In this document: in pieces, positions 37,829 through 46,681 of the stretch
Position numbering within the stretch: position 1 is the first letter of the stretch
Layout: every line of letters starts with the position of its first letter
Origin: F22 sp963678855
Lineage (GTDB): Bacteria; Bacteroidota; Bacteroidia; Bacteroidales; Bacteroidaceae
Length of the DNA: 64,000 nucleotides
NCBI GenBank assembly: GCA_963678855.1
Contig: OY787448.1
Location: 372,001-436,000, forward strand
Reading direction: 5' to 3'
The notes under the pieces: generated by a model
Databases searched by the model: none
Seen by the model: the letters and a program-made list of their open reading frames with translations, nothing else
What the model was told of the DNA's origin: nothing
Translations under genes and position numbers: made by a program

Positions 37829-38157
37829 AGTTCAGAATATTTCTTTGCCGAGCCTTTTGCCTTATGCACAGGGTATTTCTCAGCATTCTTCTTCATTTTT
37901 TCAAGGACAATTTCTTCGACATCTAGCTCGTACTTGTCAGCTATCAACAGTGCATAGTTGATGATATCCGCAAGTTCTTCACGGACTTTCTCTTTATTCA
38001 CTTGATCTGGAGATTTCCAAAGAAAGGCTTCATTAAGCTCAGCTGCTTCGATTGAAAGGGCTAGTGCTAAGTCTTTACCATTGTGAAACTGATCCCAGTC
38101 TCTGTCTTCTGTAAATTGTCTTACTTGTTTTGTAAGGTTCTGTATTTCTGATGCCAT
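37825..38157 (-). CDS. MazG-like nucleotide pyrophosphohydrolase
   Basis: 110 residues from the ATG at 38157 (MASEIQNL); a TTG at 38190 is an alternative start. The all-alpha MazG/dCTPase fold shows as ALALSIEAAELNEAFLW with EExxE-type metal ligands, and EELADIINYALLIAD. It hydrolyses (d)NTPs to monophosphates. It is the first gene of a tight operon (ATGA overlap with the helicase gene). MazG-like enzymes are frequent in anti-phage loci. A -7 box CAAAGATA/TATCTTTG lies 76 bp upstream (38233-38240). Confidence 0.88.
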   Translation of the reverse strand: MASEIQNLTKQVRQFTEDRDWDQFHNGKDLALALSIEAAELNEAFLWKSPDQVNKEKVREELADIINYALLIADKYELDVEEIVLEKMKKNAEKYPVHKAKGSAKKYSEL

Positions 38158-38232
38158 AGATTGATATGGGGTTTGAGATTTTGTTAGCAAACAACACTCG
38201 ATAATTTAATATAAGCACTTGTGCTATAAAAA

Positions 38233-38240
38233 CAAAGATA
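38233..38240 (-). promoter_or_regulatory. -7 element of the MazG-KAP operon
   Basis: Minus-strand TATCTTTG, 76 bp before the ATG at 38157. It lies between the upstream nuclease gene stop (38281) and MazG, so the MazG operon can be transcribed separately from the QueC operon. Confidence 0.45.
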
Positions 38241-38280
38241 ACAAAAGATATCAATATAAAATCAATTTGAAGTAAAATTG

Positions 38281-39696
38281 TTATTTCCGTTTACTGGCGC
38301 TAGGCTTCTTTCTCGCATCAATAATTAATAGCTTAGGAGCGTTACCATTCTGTAATGCCTGTTGATATACAAATTCTAATTCCGTTAGCATTTTTTGATT
38401 ACGATCATCCCCTTTAACCACAATATAATAACTGTTGTTTGGCTCGAGATTTTCAGCACGATTATAAGCCGAGAGTTGCTCTGTGTACCCATGTAAAAGA
38501 TTGGGGTTTGAGGCAAGTTTTATTTCAATACAAACTTTATGAACCTCCCCTTGGGACAACTTAAAATCTAATGCTCCAGGACCATTATTTACTTCCCTGT
38601 CTAAGCTGATATCATAACTTTTGCAATATGGTGACAAACATGCAGTTAATAGAGCTTGGACTGTCTTTTCATTTTTAAACTTATCACCATCGTAAAGCAG
38701 AGTGTCTCCTATTCTATTTTCTTCTATTAAAGTTATACATTCATCTATCATATACTCAACACAAGTATAGAAATTATCAAATTCAACTCCACCAATAACA
38801 CTCCCTTTCTCATGATATTTATTTGCAATGAACGACAACACTTTATCAATCAACTCAAAATTGAGCCTATCTTTTGCCTCGTCATACGATAAAAAAGAAT
38901 AGCCATCAACTGTAGTGATTAACTCTTCATAAACATCTGAATTACTAACAATATAATCCTTAAGTTTGGATTTGGTTATATTTTTCTGATCTTGTGCTTC
39001 AATACCAATTATTTCTGATACTTTAGCGCGAAGTACGCTATTGTATTCACACACCTCGTCAACATCTCCGTAACATGAAGCTGTTGGCAAATCAGTCGCT
39101 AATGTCATTGGTATAAACATAATAGGTTCATTATCAAAATAAGGTAATTCATACTCTTTCTGATCCAAAACGACAGATTTTGTTTCCAAATTTAGTTCCT
39201 TTGCAACTCGAGCAGTATACATATAAAATGATTCTCTCAAAATAAAGATTGTCATGTCACTTATCCTATCTGCACCAACACCTTCTTCAAAAAAAGGCAT
39301 AAGCAAAAATATTCTTGGATTATCTTTACCAGCATTAATCAAATCAATTGCAGTATGTACTATAGCCGTTGACAATTTACCTCCAACTGCGTTACCTCCT
39401 TTATTACTTTTTCCATAACCTAATCCATTGAAGCTGATTTCTTTAAACTTCATCCTTCTAACTGCTTCTTTATAAAACCGATCACCTGGGTATTTAATTT
39501 GACGCACAACACACAAGAAATCAGTAAAAAAATTCAAAAACTGCTGATGTGCATTTTTAAATTCAGGTATCATAGATCCATCCAACAATGTTGGGTCTAC
39601 ATGTAGACTAGTATCTTCGTCTACAAACACATTAATTACGTCTCGTTTTTTCAAGTCTTCAGAAGAGACATTGAAATATTCGCTATATCGAATCAT
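38281..39696 (-). CDS. PD-(D/E)XK nuclease-domain protein
   Basis: 471 residues. The C-terminal part has a restriction-type nuclease motif: NNGPGALDFKL followed by KVCIEIKLASN near residues 370-395, that is Asp then Glu-x-Lys. The N-terminal 350 residues have no known domain but include GLGYGKSNKGGNAVGG and a segment with SLHVDPTLL. It lies 56 bp downstream of the QueC-like gene, same strand, and is likely the effector of that operon. The nuclease call rests on the motif; DNA or RNA target is unknown. Confidence 0.7.
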   Translation of the reverse strand: MIRYSEYFNVSSEDLKKRDVINVFVDEDTSLHVDPTLLDGSMIPEFKNAHQQFLNFFTDFLCVVRQIKYPGDRFYKEAVRRMKFKEISFNGLGYGKSNKGGNAVGGKLSTAIVHTAIDLINAGKDNPRIFLLMPFFEEGVGADRISDMTIFILRESFYMYTARVAKELNLETKSVVLDQKEYELPYFDNEPIMFIPMTLATDLPTASCYGDVDEVCEYNSVLRAKVSEIIGIEAQDQKNITKSKLKDYIVSNSDVYEELITTVDGYSFLSYDEAKDRLNFELIDKVLSFIANKYHEKGSVIGGVEFDNFYTCVEYMIDECITLIEENRIGDTLLYDGDKFKNEKTVQALLTACLSPYCKSYDISLDREVNNGPGALDFKLSQGEVHKVCIEIKLASNPNLLHGYTEQLSAYNRAENLEPNNSYYIVVKGDDRNQKMLTELEFVYQQALQNGNAPKLLIIDARKKPSASKRK

Positions 39697-39752
39697 TATA
39701 CATGTATTTATTATTTCATTTTTACAATTTTAAAACCTTAAACTTCACAGAC

Positions 39753-40391
39753 TTACAAAAGTGGTTCCTTTTCTATCTCCCTTAATGCATTGAGTCGGTC
39801 AACACAATTCGGGCATGCACCACATGGCACATCTGGTGAAGCTTGACATGAGAATGTCTTTCCTATCGGTGCCTTTAGTTCGATTCCTAATTTTGCAACT
39901 TCATACTTAGTCATATCGCGAAAAGGCATATTGATTTCTACAGAACCATATTCTGCTAAAAGGTGGCTCAAATTATTAAAGAAATCCGAAGAACAATCTA
40001 TTTCTTTTGCATGGTTACTATTAATAAATGCTGAATAGACGTTTCCCAACCCCATTGTCTGAGCATATGAGGCAGCAATGGAGAGCAACAATAAGTTTCT
40101 ATAAGGTATATATAAATCTTCAGCCTTTATATCGTCTTCCCAAAGATTTGCGGGAACAATAAACCGAGACTTAGAATGTTTGTAGATTGCCGAGACATCA
40201 ATTACTTCAATCTTATCTTTGTACTCTTTAGGGATGACTGTCCTCAAGACCTCCAACTCTTTCTCTACACAATGTTGACCATAATTCACAAAAAGCGGAA
40301 CAAAGTCTACCTTTTCTTTCATAAAAAGGTACATCAACGTAGTGGAATCAAGTCCACCTGATACTAATATAATTCCTTTATTCAATTTCAT
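39753..40391 (-). CDS. queC: QueC-like 7-cyano-7-deazaguanine synthase family protein
   Basis: 212 residues, slightly shorter than housekeeping QueC (about 230). The PP-loop ATP-binding motif SGGLDSTT is at residues 11-18. YIPYRNLLLLSIA matches the conserved YVPxRN segment. The zinc site is complete near the end: FSCQASPDVPCGACPNC. QueC turns 7-carboxy-7-deazaguanine into preQ0 through an amide intermediate. QueC-like enzymes also appear in immune systems where they attach a deazaguanine to a protein. No QueD, QueE or QueF is nearby. It overlaps the PfkB fusion gene by 14 bp. Confidence 0.9.
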   Translation of the reverse strand: MKLNKGIILVSGGLDSTTLMYLFMKEKVDFVPLFVNYGQHCVEKELEVLRTVIPKEYKDKIEVIDVSAIYKHSKSRFIVPANLWEDDIKAEDLYIPYRNLLLLSIAASYAQTMGLGNVYSAFINSNHAKEIDCSSDFFNNLSHLLAEYGSVEINMPFRDMTKYEVAKLGIELKAPIGKTFSCQASPDVPCGACPNCVDRLNALREIEKEPLL

Positions 40392-41700
40392 TTTTATATC
40401 GTTTTGAGTATAGATTAAAGACCTCTGATATCACTTCATCCAAATTGGAAGAAACTAAGTTAGGTAACTCAGTAAGCATACAATTGGATGCTCGCTCGAA
40501 TGGATCATACACAATTGTCGGAATACCACGTTGAGCTGCTAAACCAATTTCAATATAAGTACCAGGATCATCATACAAAATAACAGCAACTAAAAGACTA
40601 CAATCATCCAACATTCGCATATCTTTATTGAACAATTCTGCTTTCTCTGCAGATGTTGGTTTCAGTTTCATTTGTCCATTTTCTTCAATGGGTCGTCTTG
40701 GTGTAAAATTATGGTACATCAAACTATTAGCCAATTGGTCAATATGTGTTTTATCAACAAAATCAAAATCTGGTGCTGCTATGTATATATTACATTGTTT
40801 TCTCCGTTCCCAAGGCAATTGACAGCCACCCATAGATACTAATTCATCTAGTGGGATCTGTAAAGTAGCTTGTACTCGGCGTTTAAAATTATCTGGAAAA
40901 GTAGTTGTTGCATACTCTGAAGCAATCCAAGAGCCTTTGTAAAGTGCATTTTTAAAATCATCATCATGCAGCATAACTGTTACAATATCATAAACATCGC
41001 CTACTCCGACTGAATGTGTAACAGGTTGAGTCTGTGAAGGAATATGATATATTTGCGAATTACTAAAGTCAATAGCTCTACTTCCTCCTCTATTCTCTTT
41101 TAAAACTACTTTATTAGCAACGGAACTAAAACGATTGACAAAATCATAAAATGTTGAATATTCTTGCTTAAACAAATCAGAAGAAGTTGATAAGAATATA
41201 ATCTCATGCTTCTTGGTACAATTGATTTCTTCTATCGAAGTTATATTGTTAGCAATATCACCATACAACCTTGTGCTAGGGGATAGGTAACTATCCAAAA
41301 CAGAAAATTCATAGTTGCCACTTATGAAGAACATTTTATCATACTGCCTTAATTGCTTGATATTATCAAAATAATAGTCAATATCAGCCCCATCGTCTTT
41401 AAGTAAAAAATCATACTGTTGATCACCTATTTCTTTGGCTTCGCCAATCAACATTGTATAAGGCATATTACGAACATTTCCAAGCTTTATAACATTTGTA
41501 CATTTAAACTCAGCTAAGTACTTTTTAATATGGAGATCTAGGTATTCAGGAGCAAAATATGCGACGTCATATTCAACATTCATTGCCCATAGTGCTCTTG
41601 CAGCATGGACAATACCCCCTAGTCGCATTTTCAAATCAGACTGACTAGTTTTAAGTGTGACATCATTCAAGATATCACCAACTATGCATATCTTTTCCAT
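40378..41700 (-). CDS. PfkB-like kinase fused to nucleoside 2-deoxyribosyltransferase-like domain
   Basis: 440 residues in two parts. The first 290 have the PfkB fold: MRLGGIVHAARALWAMN near residue 25 and the late SVGVGDVYDIVTVML motif, equivalent to GAGD with the catalytic Asp. The last 130 resemble 2-deoxyribosyltransferases (NIYIAAPDFDFVD, DDCSLLVAV, and DDPGTYIEIGLAAQRGIPTIVY with the conserved Glu). It may phosphorylate or transfer a sugar to a nucleobase. The start overlaps the small upstream gene by one base (TAATG); the 3' end overlaps QueC. Substrate is unknown. Confidence 0.82.
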   Translation of the reverse strand: MEKICIVGDILNDVTLKTSQSDLKMRLGGIVHAARALWAMNVEYDVAYFAPEYLDLHIKKYLAEFKCTNVIKLGNVRNMPYTMLIGEAKEIGDQQYDFLLKDDGADIDYYFDNIKQLRQYDKMFFISGNYEFSVLDSYLSPSTRLYGDIANNITSIEEINCTKKHEIIFLSTSSDLFKQEYSTFYDFVNRFSSVANKVVLKENRGGSRAIDFSNSQIYHIPSQTQPVTHSVGVGDVYDIVTVMLHDDDFKNALYKGSWIASEYATTTFPDNFKRRVQATLQIPLDELVSMGGCQLPWERRKQCNIYIAAPDFDFVDKTHIDQLANSLMYHNFTPRRPIEENGQMKLKPTSAEKAELFNKDMRMLDDCSLLVAVILYDDPGTYIEIGLAAQRGIPTIVYDPFERASNCMLTELPNLVSSNLDEVISEVFNLYSKRYKNEIE

Positions 41701-42074
41701 TACAATTTATTTGAGGTAATAGAGACCTTTACTGATTTAATTGGTGCATCCTTAACTAGAGTTACCTCACCTGAATACATGTAACCTTCACGCAAACAAC
41801 CATTTATATAATTATATTTAGTGGGCAAGTATCCCATAACAACTCCACTGTTGTCTATTGCAGCAATTCTTGTTTTAAATAAAATAGTTACTTCTGATTT
41901 TACTCTTGGTAACGCAGCATGCTCTCTGTAATAATCACTAGTTTCTACTTCTTCAAGAAATGTTTCAAATGATAGAGAACACTTGTCATTAAAGTCTTCA
42001 CCACCATTAAATCCTTTTTCTGCTTTTCCGTAAGCTTGATAGTCACTAAATGACCCTGAACCTGTACTTCCCAT
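41700..42074 (-). CDS. Small protein with Gly-Ser N-terminus (possible nucleobase-conjugation target)
   Basis: 124 residues with no signal peptide. It begins MGSTGSGSFSDYQAYG, so removal of Met would expose an N-terminal glycine in a flexible Gly/Ser stretch. The rest looks like a compact beta domain (LPRVKSEVTILFKTRIAAIDNSG, YLPTKYNYINGCL, EGYMYSGEVTLVKD). The next genes encode a sugar kinase/transferase fusion and QueC, and all ends overlap. By analogy with QueC-containing immune systems, in which a deazaguanine is attached to an N-terminal glycine, it could be the modified partner. That role is inference. Confidence 0.7.
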   Translation of the reverse strand: MGSTGSGSFSDYQAYGKAEKGFNGGEDFNDKCSLSFETFLEEVETSDYYREHAALPRVKSEVTILFKTRIAAIDNSGVVMGYLPTKYNYINGCLREGYMYSGEVTLVKDAPIKSVKVSITSNKL

Positions 42075-42156
42075 AGTATTTGTTTTTTAATTTATAATTA
42101 GCCTCTACTTGATAACAACAGAGACTGTGTTTTATCTTATATCATATCAAATTCTT

Positions 42157-42847
42157 CTACAACCTCCCTCTCCTACTCCTCACCGTAGTAAAGCAAAGTC
42201 GTCTATCCCCACATTCCAGCACCATCGTCTCGCCACCTTTCACAGTACAAGTCTTAGCAGGACTAGTCTCATCCAGCGTATACACCACATCCAAGTCGTT
42301 ATTACCAAAAGCAGTATCTTCAGACTCTGGCAGCATATTCTTCGCCATCAGCACACGGAAGTTTTTATGAGTACAGTCTATAAGCGTCACGTTCTCGCAA
42401 TGCAGTGGAAGCCTGCGAACGGTCCATCCTTCTCTGTCCATATCCTTAAGGATAATCTTGTGTAAGTCTTTATTAGTAATAGCTAGTGGTTCTTTGCCTG
42501 CAAAATTGCTACCCAACACATAGTAGGCATCGAGGTAGCGCAGTCTCCACTGGAGCATGTCGCAGATGGCATGATACTTCGCGGTATCTTTACGTGCCTT
42601 ACTAGCATGCCATCTATTCTTCATTTTCTGTATCAGTTTGGGATAGAAGTCATGGATTTTGGCCAGTGTTACATAGGCTTGTTGCACTCGCTTGGTATCT
42701 TCTGGATGGTGTATCAATATAGAAGCCATCCCCACTCCCAAGCTTGTCCACTCTGTTCTGAGGGAGTTTAGGGAGGTGGTCACGAGTTTGACCTACGGCT
42801 ACCATAGTGCAGCACAAGCAAGCAATTAGTAATAAATGTCTTTTCAT
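42157..42847 (-). pseudogene. Secreted hypothetical protein with frameshift
   Basis: A signal peptide (MKRHLLLIACLCCTMVAVGQ) starts at 42847, then the frame breaks about 20 codons later. A second frame from about 42783 continues with TTSLNSLRTEW and runs to 42157. The two make one secreted protein of about 230 residues with a single-base shift near 42775-42790. Its C-terminus (LDETSPAKTCTVKGGETMVLECGDRR) is homologous to the fragment at 45653-46014. No known function. An assembly error would also explain it. Confidence 0.6.
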
Positions 42848-42879
42848 GATTTGTGTTGTTAGTTTATCAAGTTCATCTC

Positions 42880-43452
42880 CTACAACCCCTTAGTGGCCTC
42901 TTCCTCAATCATCTTACTATGCTCCAAGCTCTTGTACTCAATGCTGATGCGCACATCATAATCGAAACTATAGAGTTTGGCCATGATATGTGTGGAAGGT
43001 GTATCCCAGGCTGTTTCGTAGGTAAGATAGCCTTTCGCGACAGCACTCCCTACTCTGGTTTTGTATTCGTCTTCATAGGCTCCTTCGCGCCATTGCATAA
43101 TGGAATGGTTGGCTTTGCCGTACTTGGTTTTAAGCAGGTCGACTACACCTTCGTAGTCGTAGACGTATTGGTCGTGGTTGTCACGTTTGGTATAGGTGAC
43201 GTACTTGGCACGGGTCAGTTTGTTTTGGATGAAATAATAGGCGACGTAGCATTCCATGCCTGCAATTTTGGATTTGAAGGCGTAGAGGTCTCTTTTATCT
43301 GGATAGAGGTCACGGCGCTGTTCCGTGGCTTTTACTTTGGCCATGGTATCGCCCCAATGGGAGTTTCTAAATTGTGGTTTGGTGGTGGTTTGTGCACTGC
43401 TCTGTGTTATTGATATTAGTGCAACTAGTATGACGAATAGGTTTCTTTTCAT
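42880..43452 (-). CDS. Secreted hypothetical protein
   Basis: 190 residues with a signal peptide (MKRNLFVILVALISITQSSAQ). The mature part has FRNSHWGDTMAKVKATEQR, DLYAFKSKIAGMECYVAYYF, and SIEYKSLEHSKM. It is clearly paralogous to the last part of 44139-45620 (FRDSKWGDSMAQVKAVEK, DELYAFASRVAG). Such WGD proteins occur as periplasmic or outer-membrane-associated proteins in Bacteroidota. Function unknown. It lies in a run of minus-strand envelope genes. Confidence 0.8.
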   Translation of the reverse strand: MKRNLFVILVALISITQSSAQTTTKPQFRNSHWGDTMAKVKATEQRRDLYPDKRDLYAFKSKIAGMECYVAYYFIQNKLTRAKYVTYTKRDNHDQYVYDYEGVVDLLKTKYGKANHSIMQWREGAYEDEYKTRVGSAVAKGYLTYETAWDTPSTHIMAKLYSFDYDVRISIEYKSLEHSKMIEEEATKGL

Positions 43453-43465
43453 GGGTTCATTGTTT

Positions 43466-43867
43466 TTATGTGTTTCGAACGGCTAGTCTCTCATATATGT
43501 CCTTCAAGTCAAAGCCTCCATAGACATGTACTTTCTTGATCTTTCCTGTCTTTGCTGTATATTCGATCATCAACCAGCGGCCACCCAAGAGGCTGTCTCC
43601 TAGTTGTAGGCGATTGATAGCATTGAGGGGTACACGAAAGGATGTAAGTCCCATAATCTTCGAGCGGATGCTGGAGGAGTCGATCACGACCTTGCGTGAG
43701 CACAGGACATAGAAGAACACGAATCCTAGTAAGGGGTTCATGAATAGGGCATCTATACGGATAAGGCTATCGTGAAAGATGTAGGTATAGACGACTGCTG
43801 TGATGATATAAAGTACTATCAAAACAGTCCAGATTTTGTTGTTGGGTTTGAATGTTTGTTCTTTCAT
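43466..43867 (-). CDS. Small membrane protein with PH-like domain
   Basis: 133 residues with two membrane helices near the N-terminus (KIWTVLIVLYIITAVVYTYIF and ALFMNPLLGFVFFYVL), followed by a beta-rich segment (KVVIDSSSIRSKIMGLTSFRVPL, GGRWLMIEYTAKTGKIKKVHVYG). This is the layout of bacterial PH-like membrane proteins. Paralogues are at 46682 and 51740. A shared upstream motif at 43928-43946 (30 bp from the -7 box at 43890-43897) suggests common regulation. Confidence 0.75.
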   Translation of the reverse strand: MKEQTFKPNNKIWTVLIVLYIITAVVYTYIFHDSLIRIDALFMNPLLGFVFFYVLCSRKVVIDSSSIRSKIMGLTSFRVPLNAINRLQLGDSLLGGRWLMIEYTAKTGKIKKVHVYGGFDLKDIYERLAVRNT

Positions 43868-43889
43868 TATGGAGTGGTATTTATTTTAG

Positions 43890-43946
43890 CAAAAATAGGA
43901 TTTACCCTTGTATTGGCCTAGAAATCGACTTGACAAAAACTTGACA
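43890..43946 (-). promoter_or_regulatory. Promoter with upstream ACTTGACA repeat, copy 1
   Basis: Minus-strand -7 box TATTTTTG (43890-43897) 22 bp before the start at 43867. Plus-strand ACTTGACA-AAA-ACTTGACA lies at 43928-43946, exactly 30 bp beyond the box. The same arrangement is found at three other minus-strand genes. Confidence 0.75.
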
Positions 43947-44138
43947 CTTTACAAATGTAGCAAAATGCGTACTTTTTGGCAAGTGAATCGTGATGCTTTT
44001 TAAAGAAAATACTTGTATTTTTGTCTAGTAAATTCAAATAAACGCCGAAAGGCATAAATCTATCATGATGAAACATTCTTTTGTGATTAAAAATTGCATA
44101 AGGCTGCTGATATCTGGAAAGACTGAACGCTTCTTTCT

Positions 44139-45620
44139 CTAGAGGAGCTGGACGACTAAAGCGTTTGCGCTACTAGCTTGGCGATTCTGATGCATCATTG
44201 ATTCATATTTCTTACTAGAATATTGAATCATATGTTCTATTTTATAGTTTTCACCATGCAACGCTGTAATGAGCTCTGTGCTAGGATTTGACCAGCCTGC
44301 ATCATAGGTTAAATGTCCTATGCATACTGCCATTCCGTAATGATCATAATCACCTTTATAAAGGTCATTTTTCCACGTTTTCGAATCATATACTGGTTTA
44401 CCGTACTTGGACGTAAGTAGGTTTACAACGTCTTTGTAATCATCGATATAATCATTTCTATTAGTATGGTCGGTTTTAATCACATACTTAGCCATGACTA
44501 ATTTGTTGTCGCTGAATATAAAGGCTACCGTACAAGGCCTACCTGCTACTCTTGATGCGAAGGCATAGAGTTCATCTGAGTTTGGATATAGGTCTGTTTG
44601 CTTCTCTACGGCTTTAACTTGGGCCATAGAATCGCCCCACTTAGAGTCTCTAAAGTCGGGTGAATCGCCTGTGCCTTCTTTAACACATAGGCTGCAAATA
44701 AACAAACCGCTGGTGCTGACCATCTGTGTCAAATCAAGGCTGTATTTTGGCGTATACCAAGAACGGTAATATCTTGCTAATGAGCCATCTTCTTCCTCTG
44801 CCTTGTCTGGTTGACCAAATATGGTATTAAACACATTGTCTGCTTGGTGCGCTCACTATAGCTGTGAGATGCTGAGCGGATAATCTCGGGATATTTTTCA
44901 AGGAGCTGTGATTCTGTCAAGCTCCAATCAAGAGTGTCGATAAAAGCTTTAAATGCGTTGGCAGTAGGTGTTTGGCTTTTCGCAACGGCCTTCCCTGGTA
45001 AAGCCATAACTTTTTGTAGACTGGCACGCAGGGTGTTGACGAAGTCGACTGATTCTTTCCAAGCAAGATCGTAGAGTTTATAAGTAGATTGGAGTTGATT
45101 GTATTTGTAGAGGTTGCTCTTACGTTCTTTTCTTTTTAGTGATTTGTCTTCTGACTTAAACTTGGCTGTTACCATTTCGTCGTATATAGCTTGCTTTTTG
45201 TCAAAGAAGCTGTTGTCTACAGTCCATTGCTTACCTTCTTTTTTTTCGATAGCTTCTATCAGATCTAGTTCATCGAGTAGTTTCTGCAAGCCGCTTGAGC
45301 TAAATTTGCTGTAATCGATACTTTGGATGAAGTACGTATAGTGGAGTTTATCGAAGACGACATCGTACTTATTGTCGTGACAAGTGACTTGCACTGTAAG
45401 GGTTGTTACTGGATTGGCCATGCCGTTCTTGACAGTAACTAAGTCGTTGGTAGATCGACGCTTTACTGTCACAAAGAATAGCCCACTTTTGCACGTTGGT
45501 CCAGTGGGTAGACTGACTAAGCTCGTCCTGAACTTGAGTGATTAAATCTAGCTTTTCTTGTGCGTATAGGCAAGTCGTTAGTGCTAAGATTAAGGTTAAT
45601 AGTAAGATTCTTTTCATCAT
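44139..45620 (-). pseudogene. Secreted protein gene with two frameshifts
   Basis: Three frames in series form one gene. A signal peptide (MMKRILLLTLILALTTCLYAQ) starts at 45620. The next frame (about 45490-44860) runs from VTVKRRSTNDLVTVKNGM to IIRSASHSYS. The last (about 44850-44139) has HQADNVFNTIFGQPDKAEEEDGSLARYY and a WGD-type domain (FRDSKWGDSMAQVKAVEK), paralogous to 42880-43452. Junctions lie near 45475-45490 and 44850-44860. The product would be about 490 residues. Two single-base shifts indicate decay, unless the assembly is wrong here. Confidence 0.65.
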
Positions 45621-45652
45621 TGATATTTTTAGGGCTAAACATTGGTTTATTG

Positions 45653-46014
45653 TTATATCTGAGCCGCTTTTTTACTCTTTATGTGGCTATCTATCCTCAC
45701 CACTTTCCTAAATACCTTGTGGTCATTTGCCCCGCCAGTGCAAAGCACCCGACATTCTCCGCCATTCAGCACGCAGTGGTGCGAAGTGGCCTCTCCATCG
45801 AGCATAGAGTCCACTTCTAGGTTGTTTTCGCCAGATGTAGGTAACTTATTGACGGCGACGATCATCTTGAAGCCTTTGCGATGGATCTCATAGAGCTTGA
45901 TGCGTGGAGCGTCGGGTCCAAACTCTAATCGGTGATTGGCAGCAAATCCGTATATGTCGGCATTGGACTGGTAGGGAGCAGCTGCGACTATATGCCCATC
46001 GTGCTCTTCGGGCT
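45653..46014 (-). pseudogene. C-terminal fragment of a secreted paralogue
   Basis: An open frame without a start codon, bounded upstream by a stop at about 46015. It translates EEHDGHIVAAAPYQSNADIYGF, LYEIHRKGFKMIVAVNKLP, and SHHCVLNGGECRVLCTGG. The end matches the C-terminus of 42157-42847 in pattern. No signal peptide remains. It appears to be the remainder of a gene whose 5' part was lost next to the membrane protein at 46021. Confidence 0.5.
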
Positions 46015-46020
46015 ACGGAT

Positions 46021-46638
46021 TTATTCCTTCATTGCTTGAATACGCTCTACGGCTAGTTTCACTTCTTCAAGGGCTTGGATCAAGCGCTTATCACTGGCCT
46101 TGACGGTTCGTTTGATATGACCAGTGCAGTGCCAAGCATTGAAACAGACGTAGCTGAGGCGTTCCTTATCTGGGATTTTGGTTTCGATGATGAGGGAGAG
46201 CTGCTCGTAGGTATCTTCTGCACGGACCAGCTCGGTGCCATTGCTTTTGAGTTGCTTTTGAACATCGGCTTTATAGTAGCAGGCCACGATATCGTCGGCG
46301 CGAAGTCGGTGGGTCTCTAAGTTATGATCAACTAGGCCCACGAGTCCACGCATATGATCTATCTGAAGGATGTATCCGTTGTATTCGCTTAAATGGGTTT
46401 CGTCTGCTCGGAAATTGGGCAGGACGATTAGGTGGTCTCTCATAGTGGCTCGGTGCATACGACGGTAGTAGCTGTTGCGGTGAATGTCTATGATTCGGTA
46501 TAGGGCATAGCAGATAGCTGCGCCAATCAGAAAGATATAATACGGAGGAAGACCGTATATCACGGTGTATATAGCAATGCCGCCAAGAAATAGTACACTT
46601 GGAAAAAAGGCGGTCATAGAGTATTGATGTCTTTGCAT
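46021..46638 (-). CDS. Membrane protein of unknown function
   Basis: 205 residues from the ATG at 46638 (MQRHQYSM); an earlier start would overlap the upstream gene. Two membrane helices (MTAFFPSVLFLGGIAIYTVIY and PYYIFLIGAAICYALYRII) are followed by a cytoplasmic beta/alpha segment (RADETHLSEYNGYILQIDHMRGLVGLVD) and a helical C-terminus. It starts 43 bp after the PH-like gene at 46682 and is probably in the same transcript. No family named. Confidence 0.75.
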   Translation of the reverse strand: MQRHQYSMTAFFPSVLFLGGIAIYTVIYGLPPYYIFLIGAAICYALYRIIDIHRNSYYRRMHRATMRDHLIVLPNFRADETHLSEYNGYILQIDHMRGLVGLVDHNLETHRLRADDIVACYYKADVQKQLKSNGTELVRAEDTYEQLSLIIETKIPDKERLSYVCFNAWHCTGHIKRTVKASDKRLIQALEEVKLAVERIQAMKE

Positions 46639-46681
46639 AAAAAAATAAATAGAAAAAGGGTTATTATAAGTACGATTTGTT

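Noticed and set aside
42853..43413. Plus-strand frame of 186 codons
   Set aside because: Antisense to the secreted WGD protein, which has a signal peptide and a paralogue; the plus frame has neither.
44064..44141. 25-codon plus-strand frame after a TATTTTTG box near 44015
   Set aside because: Too short and without a recognisable pattern; the box is kept only as a note.
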